Below are positions 52,727 through 59,765 of a DNA stretch of 64,000 nt, piece after piece (positions within the stretch are counted from its first letter, which is position 1; each line of letters begins with the position of its first letter). Below the pieces are notes generated by a model. It was not told the origin of the DNA. It was given only the letters and a program-made list of their open reading frames with translations, and did not search any database. The translations under genes were made by a program, and so were the position numbers. This DNA comes from 40CM-4-68-19 sp036513415 (GTDB lineage Bacteria > Myxococcota > Myxococcia > Myxococcales > 40CM-4-68-19), in the NCBI GenBank assembly GCA_036513415.1, contig DATBZA010000039.1, positions 10,749 through 74,748 on the forward strand, given 5' to 3'.

Positions 52727-53002
52727 TTACTGAGCCGGGGTCGCCTGCTGCGAGGCGGCCCTCGTCAACCGCGAGATGCGCCGCGCGGCCTGACCCTTGT
52801 GGATGACGCCCTTGGACGCCGCCTTGGCGATCTGGCGGACCGCGGCGGCGAGCTCCTGCTTGGTCTTCGCCGGATCGCCGGAGGCCGCCGCCTCGCGGAA
52901 TTTGCGGACGCTGGTGCGCAGGGTGGAAAGGACGTGCGCGTTGCGGATTCGGTGCTTCTGCGCCTGCCGGTTCTGCTTCTCTGCCGAACGGGTATTGGCC
53001 AC
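52727..53002 (-). CDS. rpsT: 30S ribosomal protein S20
   Basis: 91 residues: MANTRSAEKQNRQAQKHRIR and NAHVLSTLRTSVRKFREAAA match S20; the GVIHKGQAARRISRLTRAAS segment is its C-terminal helix. Starts with GTG, with GGAG 8 bases upstream. It has a strong promoter (see separate entry). It is convergent with the LptE-like gene. Confidence 0.97.
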   Translation of the reverse strand: MANTRSAEKQNRQAQKHRIRNAHVLSTLRTSVRKFREAAASGDPAKTKQELAAAVRQIAKAASKGVIHKGQAARRISRLTRAASQQATPAQ

Positions 53003-53050
53003 CGGGGACTCCAGGAAAAAAATGATTTTCTTTCTGCGGAAAGGCCGAGT

Positions 53051-53079
53051 CGGATAGCACCCGGGCCGTGCACTGTCAA
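53051..53079 (-). promoter_or_regulatory. Sigma-70 promoter of rpsT
   Basis: On the minus strand TTGACA (53079-53074) and TATCCG (53056-53051) are 17 bases apart. The -35 is perfect. The start point would lie about 40 bases before the rpsT start codon. Confidence 0.75.
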
Positions 53080-53354
53080 CGCAGGACGACGCTGAGGAAA
53101 TTTGCCGAGGGACACAGGTTTTCCACTGGGGTGTTCAACGCATGCGGCCATTGGCCGCGGACTGTCACAATGGGGCGCCACCCTGTTTTCGCGGTGACTC
53201 AAGCTCTTGTCAGAGCAGGTGTTTTTCAACGGCGCCAAATATGTCAAATCGATGGCTGCCGCCCGCAGGATCATTTTCTTCCTTCAGCCGGCGTGAAATC
53301 CACAGGTTCTTCACAGCGGCGCCGAGAGCTGTGGGCAAGGGTCGGGAGGGCGCC
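53080..53354. other. Gene-free interval between rpsT and mazG with DnaA-box-like words
   Basis: No gene is seen. It contains relatively AT-rich words and several sequences near the DnaA consensus: TTTTCCACT at 53119, AAATCCACA and TTCTTCACA near 53299-53317, and TTGCCCACA on the minus strand near 53331. It may hold the rpsT upstream region only; an origin-like role is speculative. Confidence 0.3.
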
Positions 53355-54170
53355 TCAATTCGCGGACTTTTCGCGCTCCTTGGCTTCGTCCCAGAGAGCG
53401 TCCATTTCAGCGAGGGTGGACTCGCGCGGCGACTTCCCGCGCTCCGCCAGCTCGCGCTCGATGTGCTGGAAGCGGGATTCGAATCGCCGCAGCGCCCCGC
53501 GCAGGGCTTCCTCCGGGTGCGCTTTCACCCACCTGCCGAGGTTCGCCACCGCGAACAGCAGATCCCCCAGCTCCTGCTCGACCCGCTCGGGCACGCCGCC
53601 TTCCATCGCCTCCGCCAGCTCGTCCAGCTCCTCGCGAACCTTGGCGAGCACGGACCCGGCGTCGGGCCAATCGAAGCCGACGGCGCCGGCCTTCTCGGTC
53701 AGCCGCTCCGCCCGGACCAGCGCCGGCAGGGAGACCGGAACGCCCCCGATGGCGGATCGCGGTGACTCGCCCTTCTGCTTGCGCTCGTCCGCCTTGATCC
53801 GCTCCCAGTTCTTGACCACCTCGCGGGATCCGGAGACGGCGACGTCACCGAACACATGGGGATGGCGGCGTGTGAGCTTGTCGGAGATGGCGTCGCACAC
53901 CTGCGCGAAGTCGAACTTCCCCTCCTCGCGCGCGATGCGGGCCTGGAAGACGACCTGGAACAAGAGGTCGCCCAGCTCTTCCTTGTGATGGCTGACGTCG
54001 CCGGCCTCGATGGCCTCGATCACCTCGTGGGCCTCTTCCAGGAGGTAGGGCGTGAGGGTGCGCAGGGTCTGCTCGCGGTCCCAAGGGCAGCCGCCCGGAT
54101 CGCGGAGCTTGTCCATGATCTCGAGCAGCCGCCGAACAGCCCTTTCTGGCTCGGACATGGGCGGCGGCAT
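53355..54170 (-). CDS. mazG: Nucleoside triphosphate pyrophosphohydrolase MazG
   Basis: 271 residues. Hydrolyses NTPs to NMP and PPi. The first domain has the EExxE.. metal site (EEAHEVIEAIEAGDVSHHKE, ELGDLLFQVVFQARIAREEG), the second repeats it (EELDELAEAMEGGVPERVEQ and ELGDLLFAVANLGRWVKAHP). LRDPGGCPWDREQTLRTLTP is the signature start. Two starts are possible (MPPPMSEPER or MSEPER); the first is marked. It reads towards rpsT with 352 bases between. Confidence 0.96.
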   Translation of the reverse strand: MPPPMSEPERAVRRLLEIMDKLRDPGGCPWDREQTLRTLTPYLLEEAHEVIEAIEAGDVSHHKEELGDLLFQVVFQARIAREEGKFDFAQVCDAISDKLTRRHPHVFGDVAVSGSREVVKNWERIKADERKQKGESPRSAIGGVPVSLPALVRAERLTEKAGAVGFDWPDAGSVLAKVREELDELAEAMEGGVPERVEQELGDLLFAVANLGRWVKAHPEEALRGALRRFESRFQHIERELAERGKSPRESTLAEMDALWDEAKEREKSAN

Positions 54171-54241
54171 ACCACATCCACGCCGCGGAATTCCCGACGG
54201 AATCCTTGCTGGTCCGAACAGCCACCGTCTAGGATGGCAAG

Positions 54242-56236
54242 GTGACTTGCCGGGGGCGTTTCCTGCGCGCGCGCAGCGTGCTGATCGTCTGTGCCGCGGC
54301 TGCGCTCGCCGCGTCCGCCCCCGCGTCGGCCGAGGACGTTCCGGCCCCTCCGCTCCCGGGGATGTCCCCGCTGGCAGCGCCTGCATCGGGGACCAACCGG
54401 ATCGTCGTCATGCCTTCGGAGAGAAGCGCCGACATCCAGGTACACTGGGCGGCCCGGCGCGAGCATGTCCGCGACCGCGACGAGCGGCGGGCGGACGACG
54501 AGGAGCAGCGGGTCCGCACGCTCCGGGAAGACCTCGCGATCGAGAACCTCTTCTCCATCGGCTCGGCCCTGGTGCGCGAAAGCCAGGCCGCCCTCGCGGC
54601 CGGCGCTCCCGCCCTCGCCCTGCAGCGCTGCAAGCTCGCCGTCGAGGTCGCTCCCGCGCTGGTGGCGGCGCACACCTGCCTCGCGCGGGCGCTGATGGCG
54701 GACAGCATCATCGCCGTCAAACCGGCGGTGCTGGCGCTGGTGGCGGCGGCGACGGCCGCGCTCAGCGACCCCCGCGCTTCCCGGGCGGCGCTCGCCAATC
54801 TCCTTTCGATGGTCTTCGTCGGCCTGCTGGTGACGACGCTCGGGTTCGCCGTGGTGGTGTTCCTCCGGTACGCGAATCTCTACGCGCACGACGTCCACCA
54901 CCTCTTTCCGGGCGGCGTCAGGGGCTGGCAGACGCGCATGCTCGCCGCCCTGCTGCTGCTCCTGCCCGTCCTTCTCCAGATGGGTCCGATCCCACTCCTG
55001 TTCACCACCATGCTCGCCTTCGCCCTCTACGCGAGCACGGCGGAGGTGGCCATCTCCATCCTCCTGCTCGGTTGCCTGGCGGCTTCGCCTTACGCCGCCG
55101 AGCAGATCGGCCGGGTGGCGGCGTTCGGTGGCCCGGCGCTGGACGTCTGGCTGGTCGAGCACGGCGAAGGCACGGGATCCGAGATCGGGCGGTTGCAAAA
55201 GCGCTTCGAGTCGGGAAACGAGCTGGCGGTGGACTTCGCGCTGGCGCGCAAGGCGAAGCGCGACGGCGATCTGGCGGCCGCGGAGAAGCTCTACCTGCGC
55301 GCGCTGGAAGTCCAGGGCGCCAGCTCCGCGGGCCTGGCGATGGTGCGCAACAACCTCGGCAACGTCTACCTGCTGCAAGGGGATACCGCGAAGGCGATCG
55401 CGCAATACCAGCAGGCGGTCGACCTGAAGGAGGATCTCGCCGCACCCCACTTCAACGTCAGCCGCGCGCTGGCGATGGGCGGCGTGGAGACCCTGGAGAA
55501 GGTGCAGGCCGAACAGGGGCGCGCCCTCGCGCTGGATCGCGCCGGGGTCGAGGCCTTTACCGGCGGGCAGCTCCAGGCGAATCGCAAGTCCAACAAGTTC
55601 GTGATGGACGTTCCGCTCGATGCCGCTCAGCTGGAACCCCTCATCGAGGCGGAGCAGCGGGCGGCCGCCGCGGTGGGCGATGAGGTCCGCGTGCAGGTCG
55701 CCGGCGGCCTTCCGGATCCCCTCGGAAGCGCGATGCCGGTCGCCGCGGCGATCCTGTTGCTGGGACTGCACATGGCGCGCGGCAGGATCCGGCCCAGCGG
55801 CCGCTGCGACCGGTGCGGCAGGGAAGTCTGCAAGCGCTGCGATTCGGACGCCCGCCCGTCCGAAGGCTTGTGCGCGCAGTGCGTGAACGTCTTCATCCGC
55901 CGCACCGGGGTGGATCCCGCCGAGCGCGTGCGCAAGGAATTCGCGGTCGAGGCCTACCACCGCCGCAGGCGATTGCTGGAACGGGCCTTCGCGGTGCTTT
56001 CAGGCGCCGGCCAGGTGATGATGGGATATCCCATCCGCGGGTTCGTCTTCATGGCGGCGACGGCGTCGCTCTTGGCGAGCATGGTGTTCTGGCGCGGGAT
56101 CGCGCACGATCCGCTGGCCGTGAACAGCGGCATCTCCTTCGCGCGGGTCGGGTTGACGTCGGCGGTCCTGATCGGGGTGTACGCAATCTGCCTGCGGGAC
56201 CTGCTCGCCCGCCAACGCGCAGAGGAGGGGGCCTGA
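54242..56236 (+). CDS. Large membrane protein with TPR and zinc-ribbon segments
   Basis: 664 residues from a GTG. N-terminal signal/anchor (RSVLIVCAAAALAASAPASA), a charged exported or soluble segment (about 55-150), membrane helices around 195-280, a TPR stretch (ARKAKRDGDLAAAEKLYLRA, GNVYLLQGDTAKAIAQYQQA, FNVSRALAMGG) at about 335-420, another helix near 505, a four-cysteine ribbon (CDRCGREVCKRC and EGLCAQC) near 520-550 and two final helices. It precedes a DUF4388 gene by one base, so both are cotranscribed. The family seems confined to myxobacteria-like genomes; function unknown. Confidence 0.85.
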   Translation: MTCRGRFLRARSVLIVCAAAALAASAPASAEDVPAPPLPGMSPLAAPASGTNRIVVMPSERSADIQVHWAARREHVRDRDERRADDEEQRVRTLREDLAIENLFSIGSALVRESQAALAAGAPALALQRCKLAVEVAPALVAAHTCLARALMADSIIAVKPAVLALVAAATAALSDPRASRAALANLLSMVFVGLLVTTLGFAVVVFLRYANLYAHDVHHLFPGGVRGWQTRMLAALLLLLPVLLQMGPIPLLFTTMLAFALYASTAEVAISILLLGCLAASPYAAEQIGRVAAFGGPALDVWLVEHGEGTGSEIGRLQKRFESGNELAVDFALARKAKRDGDLAAAEKLYLRALEVQGASSAGLAMVRNNLGNVYLLQGDTAKAIAQYQQAVDLKEDLAAPHFNVSRALAMGGVETLEKVQAEQGRALALDRAGVEAFTGGQLQANRKSNKFVMDVPLDAAQLEPLIEAEQRAAAAVGDEVRVQVAGGLPDPLGSAMPVAAAILLLGLHMARGRIRPSGRCDRCGREVCKRCDSDARPSEGLCAQCVNVFIRRTGVDPAERVRKEFAVEAYHRRRRLLERAFAVLSGAGQVMMGYPIRGFVFMAATASLLASMVFWRGIAHDPLAVNSGISFARVGLTSAVLIGVYAICLRDLLARQRAEEGA

Positions 56237-57385
56237 ATGGCCCTCTCGGGGACGCTCAAGGACTTCGGCATCGCCGACATCCTCCAGCTCATCGGACACC
56301 AGACCAAGACCGGGCGGCTGACGTTGAAGACCGGCGCGCACGAGGTGGAGGTGTTCTTCGTCGAAGGCAACGTCGTGTTCGCCAGTGAGAAGGCGCGCGA
56401 TTCCAAGGACCTTCTCGGCAGCCTGCTGCTGCGCGCGGAGCTGATCGGCAAGGACAAGCTCGACGAAGCGCTGGCCACGCAGCAGCGCACGCTCAAGCGC
56501 CTGGGCGACATCCTGATCGAGAGCGGCGCGGTGACGAAGGCGCGGTTCGCGCAGATGATGCGGCTGCAGACCACGGAGACCCTTTACAAGCTCTTCGCCT
56601 GGAAGAACGGCTCCTACGAGTTCTCGCAGGAGGACGTAGACCCTTCCAAGAGCACCTTCGAGCCCATCCGGGCCGAGAGCGTCCTCCTCGAAGGCTTCCG
56701 GCGCATGGACGAGTGGCCGGCCCTCAAGAAGAAGATCCCGTGGACCGCGGCCACCTTCGAAAGGCTCAAGGAGCTGGAGCTCGGCGATCTGCCCTCCACC
56801 GGCGAGATCCTCAAGGACGGCGAGGGCGATGAGGGTCATCCCGCCGCCCGCCACAAGCTCGTCTACAAGCTCGCGATGGCGGTCAAGACCGTGCAGCAGA
56901 TCGCGGATGCCTCCCGGATGGGGGAGTTCGAGGCGCTCAAGGCGCTGCAACAGCTGGTCGAGTGGGAATACCTGAAGCTCGTCCCGCCGGCGCGCGGCGC
57001 CGCCGCTTTGGCCGAAGGCCTGCGGCAGGGACGGCGGACCACGATCTCCTGGGCGAAGGCATTCGTCAGGCTGGCGTTCTCGCTCGCGTTTTTCGGCGCC
57101 ACGCTGGTTCTGGTGCGGATGGTGGCGCCGCGTCTCGGCGCGCCGCGGGGGGACACCCCGGCCCGGCGCGGCTCGGTGGCACGCCTGATCGCGCGCGACC
57201 AGGTGGCCCGGCTGGAGAGCGCGCTCGAACTGTACAGGACCGAGCACGGCGAATACCCGGCGGCGCTCCGCGCCCTGGTCGAGGGACAGCTCGTCACCGA
57301 CCACGATCTCCGGTACCCGTGGAAAGAGCCGTATTACTACCGCCGGACCCAGCAGGGGTTTGTCTTGTTGCCGCCGCTTGATTAG
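56237..57385 (+). CDS. DUF4388 (PATAN-type) domain protein with a pseudopilin-like C-terminus
   Basis: 382 residues. The N-terminal 150 residues are a DUF4388 domain (MALSGTLKDFGIADILQLIG, KTGRLTLKTGAHEVEVFFVE, GNVVFASE), found in regulators of gliding or type IV pili. The middle contains helix-turn-helix-like segments (AVKTVQQIADASRMGEFEAL). A membrane helix at about 275-295 (FVRLAFSLAFFGATLVLVRM) is followed by ARLESALELYRTEHGEYPAA and LRYPWKEPYYYRRTQQGF, resembling the C-terminal part of GspG-type pseudopilins. It abuts the upstream TPR/zinc gene, suggesting a shared envelope system. Confidence 0.85.
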   Translation: MALSGTLKDFGIADILQLIGHQTKTGRLTLKTGAHEVEVFFVEGNVVFASEKARDSKDLLGSLLLRAELIGKDKLDEALATQQRTLKRLGDILIESGAVTKARFAQMMRLQTTETLYKLFAWKNGSYEFSQEDVDPSKSTFEPIRAESVLLEGFRRMDEWPALKKKIPWTAATFERLKELELGDLPSTGEILKDGEGDEGHPAARHKLVYKLAMAVKTVQQIADASRMGEFEALKALQQLVEWEYLKLVPPARGAAALAEGLRQGRRTTISWAKAFVRLAFSLAFFGATLVLVRMVAPRLGAPRGDTPARRGSVARLIARDQVARLESALELYRTEHGEYPAALRALVEGQLVTDHDLRYPWKEPYYYRRTQQGFVLLPPLD

Positions 57386-57402
57386 ATCAGCTGTACACAC
57401 TT

Positions 57403-57427
57403 GGGGACACCATTGATTGGTGTCCCC
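57403..57427 (+). promoter_or_regulatory. Perfect hairpin upstream of phoH
   Basis: GGGGACACCA and TGGTGTCCCC form a ten-base-pair stem with the loop TTGAT. There is no T-run after it. It lies between the DUF4388 stop and the phoH start, about 20 bases before the likely start codon, so it could pair in RNA near the ribosome site or be a protein-binding palindrome. Confidence 0.5.
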
Positions 57428-57446
57428 GACCTTGGGTGAGGTGTCA

Positions 57447-58448
57447 TTGGCAGAACCTTCCGCGCGACTGGAGCTGCTCGACAACGATGGTGCACGGACG
57501 CTCGCCGGCGGGCGGAGCGAGAACCTCAAGCTGATCGAGCAGAGGTTCGGAGTCCATATCGGACAACGCGGAAACGTCTTCCTCATCTCGGGCGAGCCGG
57601 GAAGGGTGGAGCTCGCGGAGAAGCTCCTCGCGGGCCTGACCGAGCTGATCCAGCGCAAGTACCCGCTGGGGCTCGAGGACGTGGAGCAGGCGAGCAAGGT
57701 GCTGCTCGCCGACGCCAACGCCGACCTGAAGGACATCTTCCTCGACACCGTCTACGTCACGAACCGCAACCGGCCGGTGACGCCGAAGGGCTTCAACCAG
57801 AAGGCGTACATCGACGCGATCCGCAAGCACGATATCGTCTTCGGGATCGGGCCCGCCGGCACCGGCAAGACCTACCTGGCGATGGCGATGGCGGTGGCGG
57901 CGCTGGTGGAGCGGCGCGTGAAGCGGATCGTGCTCTGCCGGCCCGCCGTGGAGGCGGGTGAGAAGCTGGGATTTTTGCCCGGCGACCTGGCCGAGAAGGT
58001 CAGCCCCTATCTGCGGCCGCTCTACGACGCCCTGCACGACCTGATGGACATCGATCGCGCGCAGGACCTGATCGAGCGCGGCACGGTCGAGGTGGCGCCG
58101 CTCGCCTTCATGCGCGGGCGCACGCTCAACGATGCCTTCGTGATCCTCGACGAGGCGCAGAACACCACCACCGAACAGATGAAGATGTTCCTCACCCGCC
58201 TGGGCTTCGGCTCCAAGGCGGTGATCACCGGCGACCGCACGCAGGTGGACCTGCCTTCCGGCAAGGCGTCCGGCATGATGGACGCCACGCAGATCCTCCA
58301 GGACGTCGAGGGGATCCGCTTCTGCGAGTTCACCGACCGCGACGTCGTGCGCCACCCGCTGGTCCAGGAGGTGGTGCGCGCCTACGATGCGGCGCAGGCC
58401 CGCCGCGAGGCCGACCAGGCCGCTGCGAAGAAGGCGCTGCCGGGTTAA
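57447..58448 (+). CDS. phoH: PhoH-family ATPase (YbeZ type)
   Basis: 333 residues from a TTG (GAGG lies 5 bases before; a GTG six bases upstream is possible). N-terminal RNA-binding-like part (GVHIGQRGNVFLISGEPGRV, KH-like), then the ATPase with Walker A GPAGTGKT at 135-142, VLCRPAVEAGEKLGFLPGDL, Walker B FVILDEAQNTT and SGKASGMMDATQILQDVEG. PhoH/YbeZ acts in RNA processing, usually with YbeY; no ybeY follows here, and the next gene is a thioredoxin-TPR protein. Confidence 0.95.
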   Translation: MAEPSARLELLDNDGARTLAGGRSENLKLIEQRFGVHIGQRGNVFLISGEPGRVELAEKLLAGLTELIQRKYPLGLEDVEQASKVLLADANADLKDIFLDTVYVTNRNRPVTPKGFNQKAYIDAIRKHDIVFGIGPAGTGKTYLAMAMAVAALVERRVKRIVLCRPAVEAGEKLGFLPGDLAEKVSPYLRPLYDALHDLMDIDRAQDLIERGTVEVAPLAFMRGRTLNDAFVILDEAQNTTTEQMKMFLTRLGFGSKAVITGDRTQVDLPSGKASGMMDATQILQDVEGIRFCEFTDRDVVRHPLVQEVVRAYDAAQARREADQAAAKKALPG

Positions 58449-58456
58449 AAGGGCGC

Positions 58457-59749
58457 ATGCTGCCCGCCCTGCTGCTGATCGCCGCCGCCCACGGTCCGTT
58501 GAGCTTCATCGAGGACGACTACCCCAAGGCGCTGGCGGAGGCGCGCGCGCAGCACAAGCCGCTGTTCATCGACTTCTGGGCGACCTGGTGCCACTCGTGC
58601 CTCTCGATGCAACGGTTCGTGCTCAGCGATCCGGGGATGAAGCCGGTCGCCGAGGCGGTGGTCTGGAGCTCCGTCGAAACCGAACGGGAGCCGAACAAAG
58701 CGGTGGTGGAGAACTATCCCGTCGACGCCTGGCCGACGTTCCTGATCGTCGACCCCGACTCCGGCGTCGTCCTGGGACGCTTTCTCGGGTCAGGGACCGT
58801 ACAGGACTTGCGGGCGTTCGTGCAGGACGGGGTGCGCGCGTACCGCGAGAAGGGCAGGCCGAGCGACCCGGCATGGGCAGCGCAACGCGAGGCGGATGCC
58901 GCGCGGAACCGCGGAGATCTAAAGACGACTGCCGACGCCTACGGGCGCGCGGTCCAGCTGAGCCAGGCGGACGATCCGCAGCGGCCGGAGCGGCTGAACC
59001 TGTACCTGTCGGCCTTGCTGAAGCGGAAGGACTACCGGACCTGCGTGCAGACGGGGCTTCGGGAAGCCCGCGGGACGCCGGACACGGCGCTCGGCACCGA
59101 TTTCCAGGGCTACGCGTTCGCCTGCGCGGAGAACCTTCCCCAGGGAGATGCCGAGGCCGTGCGCATGCGGGAGGTCGGGACCGCCCGGCTGCGCGAGATC
59201 CTGGCGAAGCCCGACGCGCCGCTCGCCGCCGACGACCGGAGCGACGCGCTCGCCAACCTGGCCGAGATGCTGGACGTCGGGGGCAAGCACGCCGAGGCGG
59301 TCGCAGCCATGCAGGAGCGGGCGCGAATGCTGGACAAGGCCGCCGCGGCCGCGCCGGACGCGACCCTGGCGTCCACCTTCGACGCGCATCGCGTGGACAC
59401 CTGGCTCTATCTCAAGCAGCCGGGCAAGGCCGAGCAGCTCCTCGCGCAGCGCGAGAAGGAGATGCCGCACGACTACAACCCGCCGGCGCGGCTCGCCCGG
59501 GTGCTGTTCGAGGAGAAGAAGCTGGCCGAGGCGGAAGCGGCCGTCGACCGGGCCCTGGCAAAGATGGAACGCGGCCAGCGGCGCGTCGCCGTGCTCGGGC
59601 TGAAGGCGAAGATCCTCCAGGCGGAAGAGAAGAGCACGGCCGCGGTGCTGCGCGAGCAGCTCGACGTGCTGCGCTCCTTGCCCAAGACCCAGAGGCGGCC
59701 CGAGCAGGAGGCGGAGATCGAGCGCAAGCTGGGGACCGCCAGCCGCTGA
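58457..59749 (+). CDS. Thioredoxin-fold protein with TPR-like helices
   Basis: 430 residues. An N-terminal signal-like stretch (MLPALLLIAAAHGP) leads to a thioredoxin domain with the active site FIDFWATWCHSCLSMQ (CxxC at Cys45 and Cys48) and VDAWPTFLIVDPDSGVVLGR with the cis-Pro. This is like DsbD-C or SoxW-type reductases. From about residue 135 to the end are helical repeats (RNRGDLKTTADAYGRAVQLS, LANLAEMLDVGGKHAEAVAA, ARLARVLFEEKKLAEAEAAV). Presumably periplasmic disulphide handling with a protein-binding tail; this is inference. It starts 8 bases after phoH. Confidence 0.85.
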   Translation: MLPALLLIAAAHGPLSFIEDDYPKALAEARAQHKPLFIDFWATWCHSCLSMQRFVLSDPGMKPVAEAVVWSSVETEREPNKAVVENYPVDAWPTFLIVDPDSGVVLGRFLGSGTVQDLRAFVQDGVRAYREKGRPSDPAWAAQREADAARNRGDLKTTADAYGRAVQLSQADDPQRPERLNLYLSALLKRKDYRTCVQTGLREARGTPDTALGTDFQGYAFACAENLPQGDAEAVRMREVGTARLREILAKPDAPLAADDRSDALANLAEMLDVGGKHAEAVAAMQERARMLDKAAAAAPDATLASTFDAHRVDTWLYLKQPGKAEQLLAQREKEMPHDYNPPARLARVLFEEKKLAEAEAAVDRALAKMERGQRRVAVLGLKAKILQAEEKSTAAVLREQLDVLRSLPKTQRRPEQEAEIERKLGTASR

Positions 59750-59765
59750 AACCTATGAAGGTTCC

